Assembly: GCF_022539315.1 (NCBI RefSeq)
Contig: NC_066313.1
Coordinates: 24,031,059 to 24,095,058 of the forward strand
Reading direction: 5' to 3'
Origin: Serinus canaria
Taxonomy: Eukaryota > Chordata > Aves > Passeriformes > Fringillidae
Length of the DNA: 64,000 nucleotides
How positions within the stretch are numbered: the stretch's first letter is position 1; every line of letters starts with the position of its first letter. Shown piece by piece: positions 33,301 through 47,200 of the stretch. The translations under genes were made by a program, and so were the position numbers. Below the pieces are notes generated by a model. That model was not told where the DNA came from, did not search any database, and saw only the letters and a program-made list of their open reading frames with translations.

Positions 33301-36300
33301 ACATAACATAAAACCATTATTAATGGAATGGTCTTAATCAAATACTGATTAGAACAGTCATACAAAACCTACTCCAGCCTTAATGGTCTTGACAGTAACA
33401 ACTGAGGCAGAAGAGGTATTCAGTAGCTAAGTCCTTTCCACATCCTGAACAACCAAGTCACCCATCCCACTGATCAACTTCCCACCTTTACTTTGTTCCC
33501 TATGTAGTTAATGGAGCACATCTTTTCATCTTTGATATCCCTGGATTATGGCTGATAAATTGGTTGGGGATGGTGGTGAGAAAAGGCCACCTAGTCATAC
33601 ATTATACCATGTGCAAACAAAAATTCAATACTGAACAAATCTTGCTAGAAACAATAGTATCTCAGAAGCTGGAAACATGGCTCTTTTTTCTCATGCACTT
33701 CATAATTCAGGGTGACCGACCCTTAAACATGGGTGGCAGAACACTTGTGGCACAACTAAACTCTTCTCATAGCTCTGAAACCTGACTCTAGTTGTGTGTG
33801 ACCTTCATAAATCAGACCAATGAAACTTTCATAGGAAACAAAGTGCAACTTTCTTGTAAAAAAAAATCTCAGAGAAGCATAACCAAACCTAGTTTAGAAA
33901 GTTATAGCAGGCTAGAAGGGAACGGCCCTTCAGACCACAAGGTCAAAACCAACACAGTACCCATTTCAAAATGCATAATAGAAAAATTATGCAGTTATGC
34001 AAATACGGCATAAGTCAGAATTCTAAAATTGATGGAAAAGGTGAAAGGTCTCCATCGACATGCAGATATACTTGTATCTAGACAGATGCTGTAACACAAT
34101 TCTAAATAGCTCCCTGATCATGTTGAGGCACCAAAATAGTGCATGTTCTGCCTTCCCCAAAACCACATCTGTACCAACAACTGTCCCTGTGCTCTGCAGC
34201 TTGTCTAATAACCCAAGTTCTATAGCCTGTAATGTGTTTTGAATCACACGCCAAACCCTGCTTCCTTTCCTGGCACTGCTCATAAGATATTTATCTGCAG
34301 GAACCCATCCAGGACACAGAGCTGTATGACTCCTCCAGGAACAGGGGCATTCAGTTCTCATCCTTGAGCATGATGGCACAAACATGAAGCCTTAACTTGC
34401 CCTTTTCCATCCAGGTAGTCCAAAATAGTGAAAAAGGTTCCAGCATGACAAGACTCCTGAAGCAAACTAGAATGGTCAGAACCCATCCATACTCATCCAA
34501 GGTTTTCCCAGCAGAAACACACATGCATTGTAGTCTGACACACTGTGCAAGCACAGAATGAGCAAGCAACATGTGTACAAGCTGGTTCCCCATGTAAGCA
34601 CTGCAGGGTCAGCCTGTGCATTTGCCTCCTGATTGAAGCCAGTAGCATTACCAAGCTCAGAAATGCCCAGGAATACTGGACTAAAGGCTGTTCTTTTTCA
34701 TCCATGCAGAATTCCAAGACAAAATCAGTATCAGCTAAAAGACTGAGAACTAGATGTAAGTGAAGGAAAATAACCTTACGAACAAAATTTGGTAGGTAAC
34801 TGGAGTTGATAAAAACTCATTATGTTCCAAACCATTATTTTTCCCTGACACATTTTTAGATTAAAACTGTCATTATGATAATTATGCTAAAGCCTAGATT
34901 ACTTATCCAAAAAAAGTTATGCTTAAGAGTATAAACAATCAGTGAGAACATGATGCCTAAATTTTACTTTTCACATGTTCACATTTAAAACTATTCACCC
35001 TGCAGGAGTGAAAGATATTTTCATCTGATGAAAGGAAAATTAATTTTTAATTTACACAAACCAACTTTGACTACCTGTTTCACATGGTCGAGTAAAGACA
35101 GAGATCCCAGGCAGGATTTTCTAGAAGCTCCTGCAAGCTCATAAAGCTCATGCACAAATTCCAAAGGCAGCAGAACAGGTTCAGCAGCAACGAGCATTCA
35201 CTTCAACCTAACTCTAAAAACTGCAATAAGTTCAAGCAGGAAATGAAGCATGAAAGAGTTCCCTGGGACTGTATTTAATCAGCTCTGTACTAAACAGACA
35301 ATTATTTGTTATTTTATCTAGGCCAGAATCAAAAGCAGCAATGGGTTAGCTCCGGGTACATCAGGAAGTATAGCAGTCTTCTTCATGATATACACCAAGA
35401 AGGAATTACAATTCCTGACAACTGGCAAGGTAGAAAGATCACTGTACAGCATCAGCTTTTCTATGAAGGACAGTTCAAGTCTTCAAGTTTTACAAGAGTC
35501 TATACCTGCTCCTTTCACAGGCATTTCCTTCTTTACAACAGATTAGTTTCTCAGTAGGGCCGTTAAACCAATAGCTTTTAATACCTCTTTTACGCAACAC
35601 TTTCATAATCCTATTACCTCTTCCTATTTAAAACCCACCAACTGCACTGAGAAATGGTGCTATTTCAAAAGAAAAACAAACAACATAAAAGATAAATTCA
35701 ACCCTCAAACAAATTCTCTTTCCACTTCTCAGAATTTCAAGCCAAATAAAGAAAGCACATTAAACCACTCACTGCTGCTGCCACATCACTCCTTCCCGTG
35801 GAACACTCACTTCAAGAACTACGGAGAGCACTTCACAAGCAGCAGAAACTTTTTATCTAGGAAACCCCACACCATAAAGAGACCTCTGTTACCTCCCACA
35901 GGCTGCATGAAAGAATCAGCTCAATATCACAGGATGGGGAAAAAAAATTAAAAGGAAAAAGAAAAAAGAAAAATAAAAAGAGCCAATACATCAAACTTTT
36001 CCTCAGGCCAAAGAGGCTCTGTGGTGCTGTCCCACATGCCCCTCCCTCAGCTCATGAACGAGCCCGGGATGGCAGCCAGCCTCCCTCCTTTCCTCCTAGC
36101 ACAGCAGAACCAACACACAGACACTCAGGCATACCAGGACAGAAGCAATATTGCTCAGAGATAATTCCCAAAACAAACCCTTCCATTAGAAACAAAGGCT
36201 CAAGCCTTTGCTCCTAAAAGAAAACCACAATCTACCAGTGCCCTTTTGGCATCTTTTCCATTTTGAGATTTTAAACATTAGAGATGTCATTCTTCTTATA

Positions 36301-37494
36301 CACATCAAGCTGCCCACTCTCTTGTCCATATCTGTGGAAAAGTCCCAGTGCTCCCACTACACTCCTCTCTGTTATCACCTAGACATACCCACTGATGACA
36401 GTCCATACTCTATGCAAGCATCTACTTTATGCAAAAAGCCTGGCTCACTGACCCTTTTCAGGAAAGGCAACTTCCTATTACTAGGTTGCCCCTCCCTAGT
36501 GCTTTTTCTACCCCTCTGACCTGTAAAACTCCTCCAGCAACCCCACAGAATCAGCTGGATCAAAACAGAGGTGTCACTTTGTCATCTCACCCATCTGGGG
36601 CTACCTCAGACTACCAGGGATGCAGCATTGCAACAACCTGAGTAGACACAGGGTACATGGGTAAGGTGGATTGCAGAAAAGGATGGGGGAGAAAGTATAG
36701 GTACAGCTTCATGACAAGTGTTAAATTTCTTGTAACTCAAACCTGTTTGAACTCTTTGGACAATACATGCATTCCAAGCAGGAAGGTATTTCAAGGCTTC
36801 CCCAGTCAGTGGCACCTCCTCTGTGCCACAAAGGTCTTATCTATTTTCAGGACTGCACAAGAATTTCGGGGGAAAGCTTCCTCATTTCAGACACTCAGTA
36901 GTGCAGAAAGAACCTTTAGCACTACCACATGTTTCCACTGGTCAGTCACAAAGCCAGACCAGTCTTGGTCTCAACTGTCACCATCTCATCTTTCTCTCTG
37001 GTCCAGTCCACAAACTATAATTTCTCTGCAGCAGCACAAGCTCTCATGAAAACATAGAGCTGGCTGGATTAGGAAGCAAGCAGAATTTCTAGCAACCTTC
37101 TGTATTCCTTTGTCTACCCTTCCCACTGAAAAATGTCAGAAAACCTGATATGACAACCAGCAGAAAAACAGAAGTTCAGCTTTCAGTTGATTGGGAATGG
37201 TTATTTTAGGAGCATGATAACAGATATTTCCAGGCAACGACAAGTAACATTCTACAAACTGCCTGGAACCAGGCAATTTTAAAGAGGAAATGTATGAGTT
37301 AAAAAGAAACAGACCAAGGGGCACTTGTGGGGCCTGACTACAGTAACAGCCACTGCCAGCTAAATACTCCAGTTATGTCAAGAAAACAAAGAGATACACA
37401 GATGTGCTGGCCCCACACTCTTTATTCCTTGATAACTGCTTGATACCCAATATAAAAGAGCAAAGGTACTGGCACCTCCAACTCCCTGAATTAC

Positions 37495-37520
37495 AAAAAA
37501 AAAAAAAAAAAAAAAAAAAA
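37495..37520. repeat. A26 homopolymer
   Basis: Uninterrupted run of 26 A, about 36 bp left of the solo LTR. Confidence 0.95.
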
Positions 37521-37556
37521 GATAAAAGAATACCTAACACACCAGGAAATAACTGC

Positions 37557-38130
37557 TGTGTTTCAACACCAGCTGGCAACTCAACACCACACAGCCACTC
37601 CCTCAACTCTGCACCAACAGTGGGATGGGGGAGAGAATCAGAAAAGTAGAAGTGAGATAACTCACAGGCTGAGATAAAAAACGTTTAATAGGACATAAAA
37701 TGAAGAAAATAATAATTAGAATAACTGTATAATAATTAGAATAACTGTGGCAATAATTATAATTAAAATATAATATACAACAGACATTATGCAGTTGCTC
37801 ACCAATGCCCAGCCAGACCCTAAGCAGCTGTCCCTGGCCAGCCCACCCCTCAGGTGATACACCGAGCATGATGCCCTTCGGTATGGAATACTCCTTTGCC
37901 CATTTTGGGTCAGCTGTTCTGGCTGTGCCCCCTCACAAATTCTTGCCACTCCAGCATTTCCACTGGCAGAACATGGGAAACGAAGAAGTCCATGACTTGG
38001 GGAAAACACTGCTCAGCAACAACCAAAACATTCCTGTGTTATCAACTTAATTCTCATACTAAATAAAAACCACACCACTGTACCAGCTACTAGGAAGAAA
38101 ATTAACGCTATCCCTGCTGAAACCAGGGCA
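37557..38130 (-). mobile_element. Solo LTR, avian ERV-L type, antisense
   Basis: On the - strand it starts TGCCCTGGTTTCAGCAGGGA and continues TTTTCTTCCTAGTAGCTGGT, nearly the same words as the 5' LTR at 48615. It ends near 37557 with GTGTTGAAACACA. No internal retroviral sequence follows, so it is a solo LTR. A 20-bp tandem duplication (from 37711) lies inside. Ends are within a few bases; no target-site duplication was identified. Confidence 0.85.
37711..37748. repeat. Tandem duplication within the solo LTR, 20 bp x 1.9
   Basis: AATAATTAGAATAACTGTAT at 37711-37730 is repeated at 37731-37748, lacking the final AT. Confidence 0.92.
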
Positions 38131-38805
38131 ATAGCCTGGATATTTTAGCTTACACAACTTACTGTCTCCAGGAGTAAGAGAAGAAGAAGATTGCAACGTT
38201 GTAAATGAGGAAAGGCTTGGCAGATAAATACAATAAATCCACTACATAAAAAGAGAACATGACAGCAAAAAATCACTGAGAAAGAACTTTCCATACATGT
38301 TTAACTCTGACATGCAGGACAGAGAAGAAAATAGGAGTGTCTCATTATCTTGCATATCCCTTACAGGGACACCATTGTTCTTCCAGTCAACATTACCCTG
38401 AACAAGGAGTGCTATTCCAGCCTGCTCTGGTTTATGATCAATACGATGAGCAACTGTCTCCACTGGGATTGCATTCAACAAATGCAGCAGTCCCTAAGCA
38501 CTGGTATATGTGAAGTCCACTGTACTTTGAAAGTGTGTTCCAGATTTTCTGTCAGCTAGACTCTCACTTTACCACTCTGGAACAGAAGAGGGGGAGGTAA
38601 AGACTCAGAGGTCACTTAACAACTGACAAGGCAGACTCAACATGGGGAAAATTAATTTGTTGTCAATTAAAAATTGAGTAGGATGGTGAGAGGCAAAAAG
38701 TACACGTCCCCTCCACATCCTTCTTCCCAGGCTCAACTTTAATCCTTCATTCCCACCTTATCCACTTCCCAACCCAAAACAGTGCAAGGGCACAAGGAAT
38801 GCAGG

Positions 38806-39435
38806 CCACAGAATTATAGAATCATCTAGGTTGGAAAAAACCTCTACGATCATCGAGTCCACCTGCTAACCCAGCATTGCCAAGCCCACCAACCACTAAA
38901 CCATGTTCCTAAGCACCACATCTTCAAGACCTGGGAATACTTCCAGAAACAGTGAGTCAACCACTTCAAAGGCTATTCCAGCCTGCTCCAGGGCTTGTCA
39001 ATCCTTTCCATAAAGAAATGTTTCCCAATATCCAATCTGAACCTCCCCTGGTGCAGCTTCAGGCTATTTCCTCTTGTCCTGTTGATTGTTACTTGGGAGA
39101 AGAGACTGACCCTTTCAGGCAGCTCTAAAGAGAGGTCAGGTCTTTCCTGAGTCTTCTTTTCTCCTGGCTAAAAACCCAAGCTCCCCCAGCTGCTCCTCAC
39201 AGGACTTTTGCTCCAGACCCTTCACCACTTCTACTGCCCTTGTTCAGACTTGTTTCAGCACCTCAATGTCCTTCTTGCAGTGAGGGGCCCAGAAATGGAC
39301 ACAGAATTCAAGGTGTGACCTCACCAGTGCTGAGTACAGGGGGACAATCACTACCCTAATCCTGCTGGGCACATTGTTGCTGATCCAGGCCAGGATGCCA
39401 CAGGATGCAGCTTTATTCAAATCATCTCCTACTAC
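38806..39435 (-). repeat. CR1 LINE copy, antisense, about 0.63 kb
   Basis: Starts at the LINE 3' end with CACAGAATTATAGAATCATC and TAGGTTGGAAAAAACCTCTA, and runs through CAGCTGCTCCTCACAGGACT, AATGTCCTTCTTGCAGTGAG and GATCCAGGCCAGGATGCCAC. Confidence 0.93.
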
Positions 39436-41523
39436 AACATGAGACTGACTACAGCACACTCAGGTGAGAGAGTTCTCCCCAGCCATAGCAAATGAGTGGG
39501 TGCTACTCCAATCCTGCAGTACAGTTTTCACTTTCCTGAGGCACAGTGAACTCTGGTGCTACACTAGGAAATGCAATCTAGCTTCTCTAGGCCAAGAAAC
39601 ACATTTATGAATGGCCCCTCTTGTTACACAACTACAGCTGAGCCACTGACCTCACTGCAGGACACAGCACTGTCAGCCCGAGCCCAGCCAAAGTGACAGA
39701 GTGAGGGTTACAGCAAACAGCTCTGGCACAGCCCATCACTCCCTAATGCTTAGCACAGAAACATTTTTTAAGGAATACAGCGCTTTTTAAAAACACCTTC
39801 CCATCCAAGATGAGTGGACTATCCTGAAAAAACACATGATGAAACAGTTCTCTGTGAACATAGGAACCTCATGTGTAATGGAATGCTCAGGTCACTACTC
39901 AGCTCAGCAATACCCTATCTTTTTCTGGCAACTGTGGCCTTGCTGGAGTGGCATCAGTCAGTAAAGATGACAGAAGTCAGAGGCATTTACAAAAACACTT
40001 CAACACATTCCTGGTCAAATTTCTCACTCAACTCTCTTCTGCACAGTGAAATAACATCTGAGAAAACCATTATATCACAATACCACACGTTCTTATTTCA
40101 GCTTCACAATACATTTTTTTAAATGAAAGTGTCAACCACAGATAGCCAAAGTAATACAGAAGCAGCGTAGACCTGTGGCTACTTAATACATTTGTAATTT
40201 TCAGTCTGTGTGTACCTATTAACAAAGTTGTAAAAAAAATAAAAGATAACTAATAGAGTTGAACATGTATTATGAAAGCATAACTAAGAAGTTATTTTTT
40301 TCTCATTAAGGACATTTTTTGTTCCTCATGAAGGTGCTTCAGCACAAAAACTGCACCAAAGACATTCCAGAAAAAGCTTCCTTAGGCATGAACAGATTTA
40401 GTTTTTCTTATTTTTGCAGTCTTATCCCAGTAAGGATTATAAATTCTCAGGGCCTACTGCAAAGACATCCATACAGACAGCATGACTTTGTTAAGCTATT
40501 AAATGTACGGGACTTCTTCCATGTTAAAACACAATTTTTTTTTTATGCCAGTTTTCAACCAATCTGCTGATGAACTTTTATGCAGTAGAAAAGTTTCAAA
40601 CATACAATTTAAGAGCTCTAACTCAAACCCCTTGGAGGCGATATGGCCTAGAACAACATCACAACAAGAAATTTTAATCAAATGCTTGTGGAAGTAATTT
40701 GAAAAATATACTCCTGAGAGTCAGGATATTGTTAATCCTTTTGGACAAGCAGCTCAGTAAAACTTCAGGCAGTGGGAGACATCACTCTTACACTTGGTTA
40801 CAAGTTTCCTTCCCCCACCTAACCAGATCCTGCTTGGGAGTCTGGAGAATTAAGGGAGATGTGATTGGGCTCCTCCTCTCCTACCCTCTCAGGACTAAAG
40901 AGCTCCTGTCTCCCCAGCCCTTCTCATCCAAGCAGCAGACAGGCTCTCTCTCTTTTCAGGAGTTCGAGTCGGATGATACCTAACTCAGAAGTAGAGCAGG
41001 GGCAAGTGGCTCCTTTCCAACCCTTCACTTCTCATTACTGTGCAGGTCTTATCCCTTCCCATCTCACTGATGAACAAAATTAGATGCAAGAGTTCAGAAG
41101 TCAACTACAGGACTAAAGACTGAGAGGAAGCACAAGAGTAGTGCTGATGATGCCCCACCAACATCAGAGCCAAATACATTGCTATTACTTGTAAGTGCAC
41201 ACATTTACAATCACCACTGTATCCGTTTAAAAGGATCATCTGAATTATAAGGCATGATAACTTTATCCCACAATTCACTGCCTGATAAATAAATATTTAC
41301 TCAGCTGTTGCTCTCAGGACACCAAGATGACCCAATTGTAGCTGTAAGGCATGTTACTTGTAGACGTGGCAAAGCACTTCAAACAGAAGACAAAATACTT
41401 ATAAAACACCCTTAATATGTTGAAACCCATAAAGAAAAAAAGTGAAGGAAGCACTCTCCCATAATTTTACAATATTTTCAAGGTCCCATTTGCATGCAAG
41501 GCAAAACCTCCAGTCTCCAAGGC

Positions 41524-41544
41524 AAAAAAAAAAAAAAAAAAAAA
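41524..41544. repeat. A21 homopolymer
   Basis: Uninterrupted run of 21 A; a second A-run of about 13 lies at 41598-41610. Confidence 0.9.
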
Positions 41545-42680
41545 CAGCTATCCCAGCAGCAGACCTGCTGGGTGACTTTTGAACTATGTATTTGCCAAAA
41601 AAAAAAAAATAGGTTTTTTACCAAATCCTTGCGTCATTCACCCAAGCTACAGAATCTCAAGGCACACCTCCTTCAAACTAACAAAAACCAAGTTCACCAA
41701 ACTCATAAAGCTAATTTAGACTTAAGATCATATCACAGAAAGCCAGCAATCAAGCACCCCTAATTTCTATTTTTCTCCTACATATTATTTAAGAGAGAAG
41801 GACATGCCAACTCAAACTATAGAGAAAAACAAAAACCTAAGCTTTCCAAAGTTGAAGTAGCAAATGTCTTACTTCTAACAGAAACATATTTGTGAAAATT
41901 AAGCTTTTACAAAATTGACAAGGAAATACCCACATAAATAAAAAGCAAGATCAATCATACCTAAAGGAAGTGTTTATCAAGAAAACTCAGCCACAGTTAT
42001 ATTATCTTGGATGAAAGGTGATACTTTACATTGTTAAAAAAAGGTTCATGAAACATTATCCAAGTTGAGCAGCGAGAGAGAATAATACAAAACCCCAAAG
42101 CTGCACTTCTATATATTCTAAATTGAATCAGCATTTGTAATTAACAACAGAAGACCTACAGAATCATCACTGAGTTGGCAAAGAAAAAAAATACTTAGAG
42201 CATCTCACATAGCTACCAACTTTACTGAAAAAACTGTAAATATTTAAGTTGAGGACTGAAAACTGATCACAAAGTTTATTTCTTCGGGTTCTTTTAATAG
42301 CAGCTATCTGAAAGATATCAAACTTTCACCTTCCTTTTCTCTAAACCTCTCTGTTGAAAACTGTCTTGTAAACTGCCTCAGCCATCTCTTGGGAACTTCA
42401 GCTGTTAAATGAAGGGGTAGAAAAAATGTTAAATCCACAAGAGATATTCATTGTTAACTCTTTGAGACAAGCAAGCGTTAGTAATAACTGAATACACATA
42501 TTCTCCTTTTTGACTGTTACTATCAAAATGCTGTGAAAGTCTTAAAGTCTACAAGGTTTCAAGTCTTATCAGAGCTCTACTTTAAAAGCATTTATATTAT
42601 GATTCAGAAATAAAACCTTATTGAATACTCACGCTAGTAGACCCACTTCTGCTCCCCCTCAACACCTGCAAACACATTTC

Positions 42681-43005
42681 CCAGAATCACAGAATTAGCT
42701 AGGTTGGAAAAGAGGTTTGAGATCATCAAGTCCAATCTATGACCTAACACCACCTTATCAACTAAACCACGGCACTAAGTGCCACATCCAGTCTGTTTTT
42801 AAACACCTTCAGGGACAGTGACTCCACCACCTCCCCGGCAGCTTGTCCCAAAGCCCAATTACTCTTTCTACGAAGGATTTCTTCATAATGTCTAGCCTAA
42901 ACTTCCCCTGGCACGTTTTAAGACTGTGTACTCTTGTCCTGCCATTGGTCTCCTGGGAGAAGAGACCGACCCCCACCTGGCTACAACCTCCTTTCAGGTA
43001 GTTGC
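42681..43005 (-). repeat. CR1 LINE copy, antisense, about 0.33 kb
   Basis: Starts CCAGAATCACAGAATTAGCT, GGTTGGAAAAGAGGTTTGAG, and contains CACCTTCAGGGACAGTGACT and TCCTGGGAGAAGAGACCGAC. It lies about 430 bp from the B4GALT4 CpG island. Confidence 0.92.
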
Positions 43006-43427
43006 TTCCATCATCACCTGGAGAATTTTTGTCAAATGACAATTTCCGTCAACTTGTGCAAGTCTCCTTTCAAGCCCACTGATCACTATTCTGGCTCTTC
43101 CAAATTAACATCTGGAGAAGCAAGTGAAATAATTTATGTCCTGTCAGTGAGAAAATACTTATTGAAGAGCATCACTTGCCTGTTCTCCGGTCTCCACATG
43201 TGAAATGGAGAAAATAACATCCGGTACTGCATTTACTTTATCACAAACCTTCCAAAGCTGTACTTAAAATGCAAAAACCAGTGCACTGCGACATCCTCCT
43301 AACTTACAATCCCCAAGCCGGAGTACAGTAACTACTTCCACCGAGTACCTAATTTTTAAATATGTAACGATTGCCAATTATTTCAGTAAAGCTATGCTGT
43401 AGTGAAATTATGCCCCGGTAGACTTAC

Positions 43428-44200
43428 TTCACGATCACAGCCTCAAGTCCCGCCTGTGATGTTCCATGAGGGGCTCCCCACACGCACACGGACGCCCTGG
43501 AAGTCCTGAGCAACACAACACAACCCAGTTTCGGCCACGGACCAGATGCTCCAAGTCCGAGAAGGTGCAATGACACCAACACCCTTCGCCTTTCGCTAAA
43601 GATCCCAAACCGAAGCACCGGCCGGGCACTCGTTAGCCTCAGCGCAATTTCCACACCCGCCCCCGCGGTCCTACCGCTCGCTCTCAGGACGGGCAGCCCC
43701 TCACTGCGCTCTCCCGCTCTGCAGACGGAGCTCGTACTTACGGGGCCCGCGCCTCCCACTGCCCCCGGAGCCGCAGGGGCACGGACACGCTCCCGGTGAG
43801 TTTCCCGGTGCCGCAGGGGCACGGACACGCTCCCGGTACCACAGTGACCCGGCCACGCTACGGCCGCGGACCCCGGCCCGCCGCCCACCCGCTCGCTCGC
43901 TCGCCCGCCCGCTCGCGCGCGCAGGCGCCCTGACGCCGCACCGCCCCTCCCCGCGCTCTCCTCAGCGCCCCTCCCGCCGCGGCCGCTCCCGCTCCCGGGC
44001 CATCCCGGGAATAGCGGGCCGGCGGCCTCAGCCGCTTGTTTGCTTTGGGCTTCCCGAGCTAACGCGGCAGGCAGGGCCCTGTCAGCGCGGCTCGGACGCC
44101 GCCAGCTGCTTGGCACGCCCGGGGTGCTGGTGGCGGTGACAGAACTCTGCCAGCTCTTGCTATTTACGGGAATGATGAACCGCCTGGGTTTTGGGTTTTT
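43428..44200 (-). promoter_or_regulatory. CpG island, probable B4GALT4 promoter and 5' non-coding exon
   Basis: Strongly CpG-rich block with runs such as GCTCGCTCGCTCGCCCGCC. Two good - strand donors, GTAAGT at 43741 and at 43427, could end a leader exon that splices to the acceptor at 30357. The 230-codon open frame on the - strand is low-complexity and GC-driven, with no family resemblance. The island may also fire to the right, since mammalian B4GALT4 has a head-to-head neighbour. Confidence 0.65.
43770..43837. repeat. 28-bp direct repeat in the CpG island
   Basis: GCCGCAGGGGCACGGACACG plus CTCCCGGT occurs at 43770-43797 and again at 43810-43837, a 40-bp period. Both copies contain CpG-rich cores. 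Confidence 0.95.
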
Positions 44201-47200
44201 TGGAGCTGCGGGGGAGCTCCGAGAGTTTGGGCATCACAGTATTTGCATGGCTGGTGCTCCTCAGCAGCCGAGTCTCACTTCCTCTCCAGACGTATCTATT
44301 GGAAGATGTCCCTGCCCGTGGAAGGGGGTGGAGCCAGCGAATCTTTAAGGTCCTTTGGACCCGAACCGTTCTGTGCTTCTGCGGCTCTGTGATGTGCAGC
44401 ACTTCTTTACAGTGAAAATTAAGTGGGGCTCCGCAGGAGTTCTTAGTGATAAGAACTTAAAATGCCTGCTTCCAAAACCCAGTTGCTCAGGAACGGGAAT
44501 GTTGTTCCCCTTCCTTAACTGAAATCACAGGAGGGCTTTTTGTGTCGAACTCTAAGAGTGCAGAAAACCCCTTCAATTTTGGTGCCCACATGCAGATGGC
44601 TGAAGGTGCTGTTACTAGGAAATTAATATCTGAAAAAAGCCTAAAAAATCAAAGGTGTTTTTACCTGCAGTACTCGTTAGATCACCGTATGGATTAACCA
44701 ACGTTCATATTGCTGTAACTTAGCATCGCTTGTTTAATCATGCAAACCTTTTCAACCTAACCGCCCCTACCTGCCAAAAAGGCCAATTATTTTAAATTAT
44801 GTGATCAAATAACAAAGCAGTTTCACTGACCATAGTAAGGAAAGCAAAATGTGGAGCAGTGTGGATGACTGTGGTGCTGCCCTGCTCTAGAGGCTTGCTG
44901 CTTGCGGCTCTACAGGCCTGCGTATGTGCCTGTCAGGAGCTGGAATATACCACCCACACCTCATCCAGCTGCACCCACGGGGCATCTGCTGTGAAGCACC
45001 ACAAAAGTCCTTCAAGAATAGGGGAAAATTTATTTTCTTTTGTGGATAAAAATTACTTTTGTTGAAAGAAGCAGAGAGTAGAAAGTTTCTGTTTAAAAGT
45101 GTAGGAAATCAAAAAAAGGCAAAACAATAAAACTGTCAAAAATTAGATCTGAGGGAGAATGAAGGATAGTATTACATTCCTTCTGTTTGTAAATGGGAAA
45201 GAATGTTAATAATCTAAAATTAAAAGGGATGTGAGTAGTTTCCAGTAATAGCTGTATGAGTGACCCCTTTCCTAGTGGCATCAGTCACACCTATTGATAG
45301 TTTTAGTCAAGTTTAATGATGTTATGTAATTGTCAGATCCAGATGCTACTTCCTGATTGTAAACAAATCTATGAGGGTGAATTGGTCTCAAATGTAGTGT
45401 TTCTGTTAGTGTGTCAGTCAGAACTGTAGATACAGAAGACACTCTGCTGAGAGAGTGACCCACAGCATTAGTCATTATTTGACCCAAGAGTGCATTGGTG
45501 TTATCAGTTTGACAGTCCACCCTCATACCACAGATTTAACCAGCATGTATCTTAAATCCCAGCGCATGCAGCAAATTGCTCATACTACAGACCAAGAAAG
45601 AGAAGGAAGCAAATAATGAAACCTGAAATTACTGTGGTGGTGGTGGTCTCACAGGATAGGGAAGGGAGAGATGAAATGCCTAGAGGTATGTGTGAAGATG
45701 CTAGAAATGAACTGTGTTATGCAGAGGATCTGAAAGCATTGTGTGGACTTGCAGTCATCAGGAATACTGTACTGCAGGGATCTAAAGGATGTATGTAAAG
45801 GGAAACTTGGCCTATGGCAGTGATCTCAGGGAATGTGGGAAACATTCTGAGAACAGCAATTAACTCTGTTTATGGCCCCTGGAGCACTGCATTTCTATAA
45901 AACTCTCTCTTTGTGTTTTCCTCTAAAAACATTCTTATCTTGCAAATTTAACATTTGTCTAACTTTGTTTAACCAGGTTTCTTTTCTCTGGACTAAATGT
46001 ATTGCTTGTCCCAAAAAATAAAACCTTGTGGATCTCATGGGAGCAGTCTTGAGAAAGGCCCTGAATCTGGGGTCTCCTTCAGTGATCTATTTTTATTCTT
46101 TTATTAAGCAAACCTTACATTTTCCCCTACATCAAGGTTGTCCTAGGTGTGCTCTTTAGCAGCTGATTTTAATCTCACTTGTAGAATATGACAAGGACTG
46201 AACTTAACCCACCCAGAATATCAACCATTGCTGAGCTCCACACCACATGCAAATATAATACAAGACAGGTTTTTCCCAAATTTCCCCATGACTCAAGGTT
46301 TTCAAGGTGTAAAATGATACTTTTTAAAATGTTTAAAAAGGAAAAAATATCATTAGTTGTGGAAATGATGCCTTCCAATAAATAATTATCTGTAAATTTA
46401 GCAGTAGGTATTTCAGTGGAATGCTACATCTCCAACTGGGAGAAGGTCACACAGTACATGGCATGCTGAGCAACATTATTGCATTGAGGTGATGAAAATA
46501 ATTTTTTTTCCAGTCTGGAAGCAGCAATGATATTAACAGCAAGCCTGATACCTCATCAACTTGCCTAGCACAACATAAAAGTTTTCCCTAAGAAATCAAA
46601 TCCCTCTCAGCAGGTTGTTAATGCTACTAGTTTATCTCAATACTGTGCCATAGAAATGGCAGAATTTCTGAGCAAACAGGATCGGCTCATGGGTCATTTG
46701 GGTCTGATTATGTTAATGCTGCTATTTGTTGAGCTGCAGTAGATTTTGAAGCCCTGCAGGTTGGTTTCCTATTCACATAGAAATCAGTGACTTGGAATAA
46801 ATTTGTTTAGAGCACACACTTTTAGAAGATGCTTAGAAGACCTGTTTTCTTGGACACAAAGTCCACATTGGGTGCTCCCAGGGTAAATTTAATGGATTGT
46901 TCCTGTTCAGGATCACCTGTTTATGTCCCAGAGTTTGTGGAACAATAGTCCTGGAGTGAAAGGACAGAGGAGGTGTTTGATAAAATGAAAAATTGAAGAG
47001 CCAGTAATACAGGGAAAGGATCTGAAACAGGAGGGAGAGTGAGCAGTAAAACGGGTCTATGTTTTCTCAGGGACAGCAGAAAACAGACACGAAGCATAGC
47101 AGAAGCAAGAAGTAGGTGAAAAGGGTATTAACCTAAATAACAGAAAGGAAAATAGAGGTGGAAGGAGCAGATAGGACAATCAAATAGGCTTACAGCGTGC

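Larger units (their letters stand above)
30357..43427 (-). other. Probable 5' non-coding intron of B4GALT4
   Basis: About 13 kb with no recognised coding sequence. It holds A26 (37495-37520), an antisense solo LTR (37557-38130), A21 (41524-41544) and two antisense CR1 copies (38806-39435, 42681-43005). It links the coding exon to the CpG island at 43.4-44.2 kb. Further non-coding exons within it cannot be excluded. Confidence 0.5.

Noticed and set aside
43424..44116. 230-codon open frame on the - strand in the CpG island
   Set aside because: Low-complexity Ala/Gly/Arg/Ser composition, no family resemblance, crosses likely donor sites; typical of GC-rich sequence with few stop codons.
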